NCBI GenBank assembly: GCA_963995505.1 | Contig: OZ023182.1 | Span: forward strand, 11,772,707 to 11,836,706 | Direction: 5' to 3' | Source of the DNA: Hypericum androsaemum | Lineage: Eukaryota > Streptophyta > Magnoliopsida > Malpighiales > Hypericaceae | DNA: 64,000 nucleotides | Part shown: positions 12,111-23,200 of the stretch, in pieces | How positions within the stretch are numbered: the first letter of the stretch is position 1 | Layout: each line of letters begins with the position of its first letter | Program-made: the position numbers and the translations under genes | Notes under the pieces: generated by a model | The model's database searches: none | Told to the model about the DNA's origin: nothing | What the model saw: the letters and a program-made list of their open reading frames with translations, nothing else

Positions 12111-12492
12111 TGTTGAGTGCGGTGAGAACTTAGGAGAACTGGTGACCGCCAGTTCATTGGCGATTGCCAGTGGCAACAAGCAAAAGCGCTCAGACTTGAT
12201 GCACTGTCGGGCGCCAATTGGTTGGCTACCGATAGTCCCACGAGGTCGATTTTTTTGTTTTATTTTGACTCTTATTTTGGACTCCTGATTTGACCTAGAT
12301 AGGTTTCTTGGTGTACAAGAGTTCGTCTATTATATAAAGACGTGTTACCCTAGGTTATGTATAGCTTTGTGACTACTAATCAATAAAAGTTCTCCTTTCT
12401 TCCAGTCGACGTAGGTATTAGGCCGAACCAAGTTATATCTTATGTCCGTATTCTTTGCACGTTGTTGTTCTCTTGTGGGCGATTTCCTAACA
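12111..12492 (+). repeat. 3' LTR of copia element 1
   Basis: 382 bp, colinear with the 5' LTR but with many substitutions, indicating an old insertion. It is preceded by a short purine tract. Confidence 0.93.
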
Positions 12493-12497
12493 GAATT

Positions 12498-13591
12498 CGC
12501 TGAGTAGATAATATTTTAACAAATAATTTTTTTCATTGTTTAGCAGGTTAATGACACATTATACTCGAAGTGACATATTCAGAAATATGGGTCGTAACTG
12601 ATTTCTAGAAGATGGAGTATCGTTGACGAGGGAAAAAATAATTGTATTGAGTATTTCAACAGATATTGGTGGAAAAGAGTATTAAAGAGGTTATTCAACT
12701 TGGTGATCTTATGCACGATAATATATATATGTATATTTTAATTGGAGTTTGGAAACGAATTCACATCTGATATTGAAATGTTAGATGAAGATAATTAAGA
12801 TATGGAAGTTTGAGTGTGTTTCTAATGTGTACCATTTAATTAGAGTTATTGTGGGTTGTTTAATTTGAGTGTGGGTTTGTAATGTGTATCGTTTAATTAG
12901 GGTTATTGTGGGTTGTTTAATTGATGTGTTAGCAATGTGTATCATTAAAACATGTTCATTGCCACTATTGACTTTGCAACTCCGAGTCCTCCTCTTCGCA
13001 ATTGGATCTGCTTGCCATCGGAATTGGGTTAGAGGTTACCTGGAGTTTAGAAGGAAAAGAGGGGGTATATATAATGTTGAGTTTTTCGCGTTACGAAAAA
13101 AGATATCGTAATGGTTTATTTTTTTTATGTTGAAAGTGGGTTAGGGTTTCCCGCTTGACGAGATTTCTGCTTGGCAAGTGGGTATGTTACGAGAAAAAAA
13201 TCTCGTCTAGCGACCATATGAAGAGAAAAAATCTCATCAAGCGAGAAAGGATGGCAATCAATTATTTCGTATTCTGGATAGACACCACAATGGGAAAACT
13301 TTTAAAAGAGAACCAAAAGTGATAAAACTTTGTATTTTGGACATATGATCTGATAGGGAAAAAGTGTGATAATGAAATAGACTTTTGGCAAAAATTATTA
13401 GCACGGGAAGAAATGGAAAACGACGAAGCAAGACATCTAGGACGGAAGACACAAAGGGACACAAGTCACAACAAGAAACCAAACCTCACGTTACTATGTC
13501 CAATCCATTCAACGACGTCAACGGTCCGTGACATTTACTCTCTTCCCCTACCACCTAAAAGGAACACCAAGAGTCTCCTTAGTAATTTTTT
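12498..13591. other. Intergenic, no gene seen
   Basis: No gene is supported. It contains a short tandem repeat (12811-12950) and, near 13488-13590, two short blocks that recur downstream of the next TIR elements (see findings). Confidence 0.5.
12811..12950. repeat. 55-bp tandem repeat, about 2.5 copies
   Basis: Units begin TGAGTGTG at 12811 and 12866, with a partial third at about 12921. They share taatgtgta, ttaatta and gttattgtgggttg blocks. Confidence 0.85.
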
Positions 13592-14229
13592 GGGATAAGT
13601 TTATTTTAGTACCCTGTACTTTCACCTATTTTGCCTGGAGTACCATGTGGTTTTAAATTGGTATTTTAGTACTCTGTGGTTGACCTCAAATTTTTCGGGC
13701 AGGTCCAGGGCAGCTGCCCATCCAAACCCGCTCGAAACGACTTCGTTTTGAGACGACATGGAAGACACGTGGCAACAGGGTGGCTTAAGTTAAAGCCGAC
13801 GTGTGCTATGGTAAATTACCTAATTAGTCCCAAATTATTTAATTTTTTCTTAAAAATATTTCACTTAAATATTAATTAACTAACTCTCTCTCTCTCCCCT
13901 CCTCCCCTCTCTCTCTTCCCCCCTCCTACTCTCTCTCTCCAACACCACCGCCTCCTCTCTCTCTCTCTCTCTCTCTTCCCCGCTCCTACTCTCTCTCTCT
14001 CTCCAACACCAACGGTCAATTCGTGCACCTTCTTATTCTTCTTCTTCTTCTCCACTTCATAAGAGGACCAACCCAGTCGGGCATCTCCTCCCTTCTCCGC
14101 CTCAGACCGTCTCCTCTCCTCTGTCTTCTTCTTCTTTTCTTGGGGGCCTACGCATCAAGTCTCCGACTTTGTCCACTTGGAGGCAACAGAAGAGAAGGCC
14201 CAAAAGCTTCTCTATCTTCGCTATGTCAG

Positions 14230-14272
<43 letters not shown>

Positions 14273-14956
14273 CCCCTCCTCTACTCTTCTCTTCTTCTTC
14301 ATTGGCATTTGAATGTGCTCTGGCTTGTTAGGTTTTTTTTTAATTTCTCATTGGAGGAAATATATTTGTATCCTGGCTTGTTGGCATTTGAATGTGTGCC
14401 GACGGGGTCATGTTGCTACTCTGTCGCTGGTAAATTTGCTAGCATTGAAACTCGATGAGGGTGCGTTTCTCAGCCATGGATAGGGTCTGCTGGGTGAACC
14501 GGTGCAGGATCTGGTTTAGGAGGTGGGACGGCGGAGTGGTTTGGTCGAGGAATATCTGGTTATTGGTGGTGGTTGTTCTGTAGGGAGATGGTTAGGGGAA
14601 GGGGCTGGGATTTGTGTTGTTGGGGACGACGGCGCCGTTTTAAAGTATGGATCTGCCCGAAATCCTCATCCCGCCGTTTTGAATTATGGGGTTTTTTAAA
14701 AATTATAAATAAATTAGAGATTAAATATGTAATTTGCCACAGTCCACATCAGCTTTCACTTATGAAAGTCTTTCGCCATGTGTCTTCCACGTCGTCTCAA
14801 AACGACGTCGTTTTGGGTGGGTTTCGACGGGCAGCTGCCTTGGATCTGCCTGAAAAATTGGAGGTCAATCACAAGGTACTAAAATACCAATTTGAAACCA
14901 CATGGTACTCCAGGCAAAATGAGTGAAAGTATAGGGTACTAAAATGAACTTATCCC
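13592..14956. mobile_element. Non-autonomous Mutator-like TIR element
   Basis: Long imperfect terminal inverted repeats of about 190 bp: the left end (13592 to about 13790) begins GGGATAAGTTTATTTTAGTA and the right end (about 14765-14956) is its reverse complement. Both contain the same inner blocks, a GGCAGCTGCC palindrome, an ACGACxTCGTTTTGAGACGAC block and GGAAGACAC. Long TIRs suggest a MULE. The flanks (gtaatttttt and tctctttttt) are only a doubtful target duplication. The interior is mostly CT-rich microsatellite and has no transposase. It lies about 1 kb upstream of the mannosidase start codon. Confidence 0.75.
14234..14269. repeat. (CT)n microsatellite
   Basis: Eighteen CT dinucleotides inside the TIR element. 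Shorter CT tracts lie at about 13880-14003. Confidence 0.9.
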
Positions 14957-15072
14957 TCTCTTTTTTAAGGTAGAGGAGGGGGGGCTTGTTGTGACGTTAC
15001 TATGTCAACAGTCACGTTACTATGTCCAATCCATTCAACGACGTCAACAGAAATTCATTTAATCGAAATTAG

Positions 15073-15794
15073 GGTTTTTGCCAAATATGGTATTACTGTA
15101 CAAGTTTATTTACCAATATGGTATTACTGTTTAAAAAATTCCCAAAATGGTGTCCCAAAAATTTTTTGACCTGGGACCAAATCGAAATTTTTTTTGACTT
15201 CCGTAGTCGAAAGATCTTTTCGACCTGGGACCAAAATCGAAAAAAAATTTCGACCTGAGACCAAAATCGAAAATATTTTTCGACCTAAGAACATTATTGC
15301 ACTGTAGCAAATAATAAAATCGTACTGTAGCACGAAAATGGAAAAAAGTGACGAAGATAATGCAAGTACATTGTAGCAACATTATTTTTGTTAACATAAT
15401 GAAAAATCTAAAAAAACTCAAAAATGGGTCTTAGATGACTCATTTTTCGAGTTTTGTAGATTTTTCATTATTTTAACAAAAATAATGGTGCTATAGTACA
15501 AATTTTTTCAAAAATAGAAGAAGAATCTAAGATCCATTTTCGAAATTTTTTTTAGATTTTTTATTATTTTAACAAAAATAATGGTTATATTTTACGAAAA
15601 TTTTTAAAAATAGAAGAATCTAAGACTTATTTTTTGAGTTTTTTAGATTTTTCATTTGGTCCCAGGTCGAAAAAAAATTTCGACCTGCGCTCCCTTTCGA
15701 CCTAAGAAAGGAACACCATTTTGAAAATTTTTTAAACAGTAACACCATATTGATAAATAAACTTGTACAGTAACACCATATTAGGCAAAAATCC
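15073..15794. mobile_element. Mutator-like element with 10-bp target duplication
   Basis: The left end GGTTTTTGCCAAATATGG and the right end (reverse complement GGATTTTTGCCTAATATGG) are flanked by a perfect TCGAAATTAG at 15063-15072 and 15795-15804. The inverted repeats extend about 85 bp. A 9-10-bp duplication is the Mutator superfamily signature. Inside, a motif (TTTCGACCTGGGACC plus AAAATCGAAA) recurs several times in both orientations. There is no transposase coding. The right end is 190 bp upstream of the mannosidase ATG. Confidence 0.88.
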
Positions 15795-15984
15795 TCGAAA
15801 TTAGAAGTTACAACCATTCGTGGGAAAGCTACTAAAGTCTCCTTAGTAATTAAAACCCCCAGGCTCACCTCTCTCTCTCTCTTCCATCACTTATGAAAGA
15901 AGATAACAACAGTGGCCACTTCCTTCTAGTTGTAATAAGGTATAGGCCTTGTCCTCCCAGTTGACTGTCTCTGGACTTGTAATC

Positions 15985-18900
15985 ATGTCGTCGGAGACCA
16001 TAGGGAAGAGGGTGCTCGACTCGGGGTGGCTGGCCGCCAGATCCACCGAGGTGGTGCCCGGTGGGACCCAGCTCACCACCACCCACCCTCCCTCCGGCCC
16101 CACCCTCCCCTGGATGGACGCCGCCGTCCCCGGCACGTACGTTATCCATTCCTCTTCACTTCACTTGGCTTTTTTGTTTGTTTGATCGGTTGCTCTTTAT
16201 TTTATTTGGTTGAACATAAAAAAAATAAAAGAGCTGTCTTTTTTTTTGTTGTTGTTTGGACAGTGTTTTAGGGACGCTCGTGAAGAACAATTTGGTGCCT
16301 GACCCCTTTTACGGGCTCGGAAATGAAGCGATCATAGATATAGCCGACTCCGGGAGGGACTACTATACCTTCTGGTTCTTCACTTCCTTCAACTGCAAGC
16401 TGGTAATCAAGGGTTACACGGTCTTCAATTCTCGCTTGCGTTGATCGATAACTCGTGCATTGTCCCGAGAATTCGGTAGTGTTATTCATATATGATGATG
16501 ATTAATTAATAAAAAAGTACCATTTTTGGAGCAATTGACAATGTTGTTGTTGTGAATTTCCCGAATTTAGGTAGTCTGGTTAGCAAATCAATGGATGCTT
16601 AGAGAGGAACTTGGTCATTCATAAATTTCTTAGGAATAGGACAAGCTTGTGATGAATTTAGATAAACTGCTAACCCAGGGTGATGTATGTGGTTCTTCCA
16701 TTATTTAAGTTTCCTTCGGAACGAGTTGAGTTTGACCTGAATTTGGTATGCTTCAGTCAGCAAACCAACACCTGGAGCTTAATTTCCGAGGAGTAAATTA
16801 CTCGGGTGAGGTGTACATAAATGGGCACAAGAAGGAGTTGCCGAAAGGAATGTTTAGGAGGCATTCTCTGGATATCGGTGATGTGCTTAACCCCGAAGGT
16901 CAAAACCTGTTGGCCGTCCTTGTGTATCCTCCAGATCATCCAGGATCGATTCCTCCTGAAGGTGGGCAAGGTGGTGATCATGAGGTATACTCGAAGAGAC
17001 ATGTCTGGTTGATTAACTTACAAAAGATACTGAATGGTGAAGTTCAACAATTCTGTGTTTATTATGTGCTTTGAACAGATTGGGAAGGATGTGGCTACAC
17101 AATATGTTCAAGGTTGGGATTGGATGACTCCTATAAGGTGAACAAATATTTATGTTTCTACCTAGAGATTGTAAGGCCTTTGTGATCTCAGAATTTTAGA
17201 TAAAATAGTGCCTTGTATCAGCTGTTTTAGTTGCACTTTTGTGCTTGTAACTATTCTGGTCAGGGGAGAGAAATTATTAGCTTCCATCCCGTTTATTATT
17301 TGAAATATTTTAAAGTTCATCTTGTTCCCTGACAGTGTTCAGAAAAAGAAGTAAGCATGAAGAATCTTATGTGAACATGAATGTAACCTACGTTATATTT
17401 CCTGTTTCCAGGGACCGGAACACTGGCATATGGGATGAAGTATCCCTCTCTGTCACTGGGGTAAGTCTAGGATTATGGTATTCGATATCAGTCTCAGCTT
17501 GCTTTTTGAGCCATCTTTCACTATTATAGTAACCAATATGATGTTAAACTAAACTCTTTGTCCTTAAGCAATGGCACCCCCATGCACTTGGACCGACTTC
17601 TCATGCAATTTGTTCCTTTTTGGAGCTCTTTTTTCACTGTTGCTAAATTTGAAGAGGTCCTCCACTTTGGTGCAGCCTGTCAAGATAATTGATCCCCACT
17701 TGGTTTCGACCTTCTTTGATGGTTACAAGCGGGTGTATTTGCATGCCACAACTGAGTTGGAAAACAAAAGTGCCTGGCTTGCTGAATGCGACCTGAGTAT
17801 TCAAGTAACTACAGAGCTTGAGGGAAACATTTGCTTGGTAGAACATCTTCAGACACAGCATTTGACAATTCCTGCTGGGAAACGTGCTCAATTTACATTT
17901 CCCGAGGTTAGTTACTTCAGAATATTTCTGTTTGTAGGAAACAAAAAGTAAATTCACTAATTAATTATATAGAGAAAGCTGGAAGTTGCTACGTAGTGCC
18001 TTTTCCCTTGTGTTAATTTTCTTGACGGTAGGTGGAGATCTCTAGTTTATTCGCCTGTTATCTTGCTCTTCAATAGTTTTGATTAAATATGGTCTTGGAT
18101 TTAATATTTGTGGAAAGCTTACGTTTTGATATGATTGGCAGCTCTTTTTCTACAAGCCCAATTTATGGTGGCCAAATGGCATGGGAAAACAATCAATGTA
18201 TACTGTTTCCATTACTGTTAATGTGAAAGGATATGGGGAGTCTGATTTATGGAGTCAGCTTTACGGATTTAGGAAGATAGAGAGCAACATTGATAGTAAT
18301 ACTGGTGGAAGGTACTCTAAAATACACATGTTCATGTACTATTCCGTTTTTTTTGGTCAAAATTCCATGGAAAGACTATGTTCAGTGACTTTGTTATCGT
18401 AATAGGCTGTTCAAGGTCAATGGGGAGCCAATTTTCATCCGAGGTGGTAATTGGATATTGTCAGATGGGTTACTAAGGCTTTCCAGGAAACGATACCAAA
18501 CAGACATCAAGTTCCATGCAGATATGAACTTCAACATGATCCGTTGTTGGGGTGGCGGGTTAGCGGAAAGGCCGGAGTTCTATCATTACTGTGACGTTTA
18601 TGGCCTGTTGGCAAGTTTCTTAACAACTACACCTTTATCCTTTCTCTCTTCTGCGTAGTCATTAACATTTATTGTGCTCTAAAACGATTCTTGCATTCGA
18701 GTTTGACACCACCACTCCCTGCCCAACACACATACATTTCACAATATTCTTCCAAAAGCAAGTATGCATATTTTCTATAGAAAAGTAGAAAAGCGTTTAC
18801 CTAGTCTTAGAAGCACTCCAACTGAAGCTTTCCCAGGCTGATACAAGCTCAGGCATCAGGTTTATTGGTGAGCAGAGAGTAACTATGACGCCTTGTCAAA

Positions 18901-20818
18901 TGTTGTAGGTATGGCAAGAGTTTTGGATCACTGGTGATGTCGATGGAAGAGGTGTCCCGGTGTCTAATCCAGATGGCCCTCTTGACCATGATCTTTTTAT
19001 GCTATGTGCAAGGGACACTATCAAGCTTCTCAGGAATCATCCTAGCCTAGCTCTTTGGGTTGGTGGAAATGAACAAGTTCCGCCACCTGATATCAATGAT
19101 GCGCTGAAGAACGATCTAAGACTCCATCCTCATTTTGAGAACTTTGGTGGTGCTGTGAAGTCTGACGAAGGGCTGTCACCAGAGTTTAAGGATCCTAGTC
19201 AATACCTTGATGGTACACGAGTCTATATTCAAGGATCCATGTGGGATGGTTTTGCAAATGGGCAAGGAGATTTTACTGATGGACCCTACGAGATTCAGTA
19301 TCCTGAAAGCTTCTTTAAGGATGACTTCTATGATTATGGATTCAATCCAGAGGTTGGTTCCGTAGGAATGCCCGTCGCTGCCACTATTAAAGCAACAATG
19401 CCTCCAGAGGGATGGAAAATTCCAATCTTTCGGAAACTTCCTGATGGTTATGTAGAGGAAGTTCCAAATCCCATCTGGAATTATCACAAGTACATTCCTT
19501 ATTCGAAGCCGGAGAAGGTCCATGATCAAATATTATCTTATGGTGTCCCAATAGACCTCAATGATTTTTGTTTAAAGGTTTGCTAAAGTACTCATCTATT
19601 TGCTGGTGAATTCATATATTTCTTTTAATATGTTCCTCTGATCTCTTTTCAAACAATCACTTTTAGGCTCAACTTGTGAACTACATTCAGTATAGAGCGT
19701 TACTGGAGGGTTGGACTTCGCGTATGTGGACCAAGTACACTGGTGTACTCATCTGGAAAACTCAGAATCCCTGGACAGGACTCCGAGGTCAGTTTTATGA
19801 CCATCTCCTTGACCAAACAGCAGGGTTCTATGGCTGTCGCAGTGCTGCGGAGCCAATACACGTTCAGCTGAATCTTGCTTCCTATTCTATCGAAGTAAGT
19901 ATGCTCATGGTTCATCCTTGTAGACTTGTAGTTAGCAGAATGTATAATTTTTTTGGGAAGAGAATTGGCAGCATATATCAAACTATCTTTTTCCGAGATG
20001 TTCTGAGCCTCATTTACTGTGAACAGGTTGTCAATACGCTATCGGAGGAACTATCAGATGTAGCCGTAGAAGCATCAGTTTGGGATCTGGAAGGAAGTTG
20101 TCCCTACTTCAAAGTGTTCGATAAGCTATCCATTCCACCTAAGAAGGTAATGTCCATAGCTGAGATGAAGTATCCAAAATCAAAGAACCCGAAGCCAGTC
20201 TACTTCCTGCTGCTTAAGCTCTACAACGTGTCGGATTATGGCATTATATCCAGAAACTTTTACTGGTTACATCTGCCTGGTGGAGATTACAAGTTATTGG
20301 AGCAATACAAGACGAAGACGGTTCCGCTTAAGATAACATCAAAAGCTTCTATCAAGGGGTCTACTTATGAAGTGAAAATGCATGTTCAGAATACGTCCAA
20401 GAAAACTCCGGCTAAACTGCCAACCTATAACAATAATTTTGTTAGCAGGCTTGGGGATGGTGATTTTGATATTTCCTCAACGGAAATGGACGAAAACCGC
20501 CATGACGCAGGGTCCAGTTTGATTCAGAGGATCTGCAGACGTTTCTCGGGGGAAGCTGATGGTCTAAAGGTGGCGGATATTGATGGGGCGGATGCAGGGG
20601 TTGCCTTTTTTCTTCATTTCTCGGTCCATGCGTCGAAGCCAGACTACAAGGAAGGAGAAGACACGAGAATTCTCCCTGTTCATTACTCTGACAACTATTT
20701 TTCGCTTGTACCTGGGGAGACTATGCCGATTAAGTTATCTTTCGAGGTTCCTGCAGGCGTCACCCCGAGGATAAGGCTGCACGGATGGAATCACCACAGC
20801 GGTCATTCTGTTCTTTGA
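15985..20818 (+). CDS. Mannosylglycoprotein endo-beta-mannosidase (GH2)
   Basis: The product hydrolyses the Man-beta-1,4-GlcNAc bond at the core of N-glycans and acts in plant N-glycan breakdown. Exons: 15985-16136, 16264-16402, 16757-16984, 17079-17137, 17412-17460, 17676-17906, 18142-18311, 18406-18610, 18909-19577, 19667-19894, 20027-20818. All joins keep frame and give about 973 aa, close to the roughly 950 aa of known plant enzymes. GH2 features: an N-terminal sugar-binding beta domain ([15 protein letters not shown]), an immunoglobulin-like domain, then the catalytic barrel with [16 protein letters not shown] and WVGGNEQ (acid/base Glu about residue 466), and GFNPEVG (likely nucleophile Glu about 559). 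[11 protein letters not shown] follows. Intron 8 uses a GC donor (GCAAGT, from 18611); all others are GT-AG. The first exon is GC-rich. No signal peptide is evident. Two TIR elements lie directly upstream. Confidence 0.93.
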
Positions 20819-21362
20819 GCTGGCTGGTCGAGCGAAGCTTGCTCGAATCGCTGATTGGCATCCTCCATTGTAGCACTGTGATTTACGCTCAAGTTGCATC
20901 AAAATCGACATAGTTCGACGGGGACAAGGATCATCTGCATCATCTTTACTTCTCTTTCATATACTACCAAAAGTTGATCGCGTCAAGGGACATGCAAATG
21001 TAAAAACAACCCAGAGTGTGCCTTTAGCTTTTGAACAAGTTTATCCTAAGACCCTTGACGATTCAGCCTGAAAGTTGAACAAAACGCTGGGGCCAATTTC
21101 GCTCTTTTGAATAAATCAGGGGGTTCTCTCTCTGTGATGATATTTTATGGAAGGCGTTCTCGGCGAATTAAAAAATAGGTCACATTCTGGCCTTGGAAAA
21201 AAAGTCTAGGTCCTCGGTATTTAACGAAATCCAGAATATATGATCCCAAACTTTGAATTTTCAGAGTTCATATTTGATCCGGAATTACAAAATTCGGTTT
21301 CGTATTCTGAATTAACCAAACCGAATTTATAAAAATACCTATCTAAATATACAAATTATTTA
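20819..21362. other. 3' flank of the mannosidase gene
   Basis: Presumed 3' UTR and intergenic DNA. No gene is seen. Around 21180-21330 there is AT-rich DNA with no recognised element. Confidence 0.5.
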
Positions 21363-21575
21363 GGGTAAATTGCCCTTAGTTCCCTCGTATTTAACGAAAC
21401 ACCTAGTTTAGTCCTTGCTATTTTCAATAACCTTTATTCGTTCTTCTAGTTTGATATAATACAACTCTCAGGTCCCTGGCGCACCCACCCGCTGAAGTTC
21501 AACGGCAATAAAGGTTACAGTAAGGACTAAAATGGGTGTTTCCTTAAATACCAGAGACCTAAGGATAATTTATCC
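21363..21575. mobile_element. Short MITE-like TIR element
   Basis: The left end GGGTAAATTGCCCTTAG and the right end (reverse complement GGATAAATTATCCTTAG) are inverted copies, and nearly the whole 213 bp folds on itself (blocks cgtatttaacgaaacacc, ttagtccttgct and cctttatt on both arms). The flanking attattta/attatttt is an imperfect candidate target duplication. Confidence 0.7.
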
Positions 21576-21700
21576 ATTATTTTATCCAACCTATCTAAAA
21601 TCCTCACTTGTTACCCTTTCTATAATAATAATTCAGATTCGAACAGTTGGGTTTGGAAAAAATATTATTATTTTTTCATAATTCAGTCGCCTGAATGCTC

Positions 21701-22385
21701 TGTTGGGTATGAAGCCTGAGAAGTAGTTTGGGACTTGATCGAATAGATTCGGTGCTCGGGGATGCTCGGGGGATCATTCGGGTCAAGAGACGGAGAAGAG
21801 TGAAGACGAAGGTGAAGCGGGATGAAAAAAGCTGGCGCGCCTGGCGGACGCTAGCCAACTAGCAGGCGCTAATTGGGGCTTGCGGCCGCAAGCCAACTAG
21901 CGATCGCTAGTAAGTGTTCACATGCATTTTTTGGTGAAGGGACTAGCGGCCGCTAGTTGATTGGGGGCTGCCAGTTTGGTCTGAAAAAATTACTGAAGTT
22001 GGACAAGTTTGCCCCTGCTCTTCCCAAATGACCTAGGAATGTTGGTGGCTCTATATATATCCTTTGTAACTCAATTGTAGATGGGTAGAGAAAGAGAGAG
22101 AGAGGCCATTATGAGTGGCTAGAGAGAAAAGAGAAAATCCTAAGTGAGTATGGTGCCAAAGTGTGGCTTTTCTTGTAAGTGTGAGTGAAACACCAAGAAC
22201 ATAATAAAATCTCTCCTAGTTTGGTACACCCTCGGACGTAGATTCTTGTGGGTCAAACCGGGCAACCAAATATTGTCTCTCTCTTGTGCTTTTCCTTTGT
22301 GTATTATGAGCTCGTTCTTCTCGTTGTGATTGTGGTTCGCTTGTGTGCTTGTGGGTGCATTGTGTGGGTTCACTCGGTTCCAACA
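21701..22385 (+). repeat. 5' LTR of copia element 2
   Basis: 685 bp. It starts TGTTGGGTATGAAGCC and ends GGTTCCAACA. TATA-like tatatata at 22053-22060, followed by a GA-rich stretch at about 22085-22105. Confidence 0.94.
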
Positions 22386-22387
22386 AT

Positions 22388-22400
22388 TGGTATCAGTGCC
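22388..22400 (+). promoter_or_regulatory. Primer-binding site (tRNA-iMet type)
   Basis: TGGTATCAGTGCC begins 2 bp after the LTR. It has the plant copia consensus start TGGTATCAG, with a T replacing the usual A before GC. Confidence 0.88.
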
Positions 22401-22427
22401 CAAGTTTAGGGCGTGGTGGGAGTGGCT

Positions 22428-23200
22428 ATGATGGATGAAGGGAAGTCACCCGTGGAGAAGTTCGACGGCATGGATTTTTACCTCTTAGAAGATGCAGATC
22501 GAAGACTACTTGTACATGAAAGATTTGCACTTGCCACTAGGTGAGAAGAAGCCGGATGATATGAAGGTAAAGGAGTGGAAGCTCCTAGATCGTAAGGACA
22601 TGAGTATAGTGGCTCTACACACTATGAAGGACAAGACTACGAAGAAAATGCTAAAGATGTTATCCGAGATGTATGAGAAGCCTTCGGCGGCCAACAAGAT
22701 TCATTTGATGAGGAAGCTCTTTAACCGTAGGATGGTGTAGAGGATGATGGTGGCCAAACATCTCAATGATTTCAACATGACGATCTCTCAATTGAGTTCG
22801 GTGAAGATCGACTTTGACGACGAGGTACAAGCCCTAATCTTACTTAGTTCTTTACCCGATAGTTGGAGTGCCACGGTCACAGTGGTGAGTGCCTCGGCAG
22901 GGAAGGTAACACTCAAGTTTGATAAGGTGAGGGACTTAATAATGAGTGAGGAGATTCGAAGGAAGGAGTCTGGTGTAGCCTTGGGTGCGGCTTTGAGCAC
23001 GAGTAATAGGGGAAGTCTGATTCTAAGTCGAAAGGGAAGAAGGAACGGAGGAGGTCTAAGTCCAAGTCGAAGGTTGATTCGAAGAAGGATAGGAGTTTCA
23101 TTCAATGTTAGAATTACGAGAAATATAGTCATTTTAAGGACAAATGTACGGCACCAAAGAAGAAGGATGATAAGTCAGCTAACGCTATAATGGATGATCA
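22428..23200 (+). pseudogene. Copia gag
   Basis: Starts MMDEGKSPVEKFDGMDF. One frameshift near 22480 is needed to continue into QIEDYLYMKDLHLPLGEKK, the usual plant copia gag motif. Next comes the SEMYEKPSAANK segment, a stop at 22738, and then the HLNDFNMTISQLSSV region. The zinc knuckle near 23105-23155 is damaged: a stop, Tyr in place of the second Cys and Ser in place of Gly, though HFKDKC survives. Confidence 0.85.

Larger units (their letters stand above)
9791..12492 (+). mobile_element. Internally deleted Ty1-copia element
   Basis: Two related LTRs (9791-10171 and 12111-12492), both starting TGTTGAGTG and ending TTTCCTAACA, are flanked by the 5-bp target duplication GAATT at 9786-9790 and 12493-12497. 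The 5' LTR is followed after 2 bp by the initiator-Met-type primer site TGGTATCAGAGC. A purine tract, aaggtggagat, abuts the 3' LTR. Only gag fragments and a protease/pre-integrase segment remain inside. Integrase, reverse transcriptase and RNase H are absent, so any mobility would have needed proteins in trans. Confidence 0.93.

Noticed and set aside
14023..14331. 102-codon frame and its antisense in the CT-rich part of a TIR element
   Set aside because: Mostly simple-repeat translation (Leu-Ser runs), inside a non-autonomous transposon.
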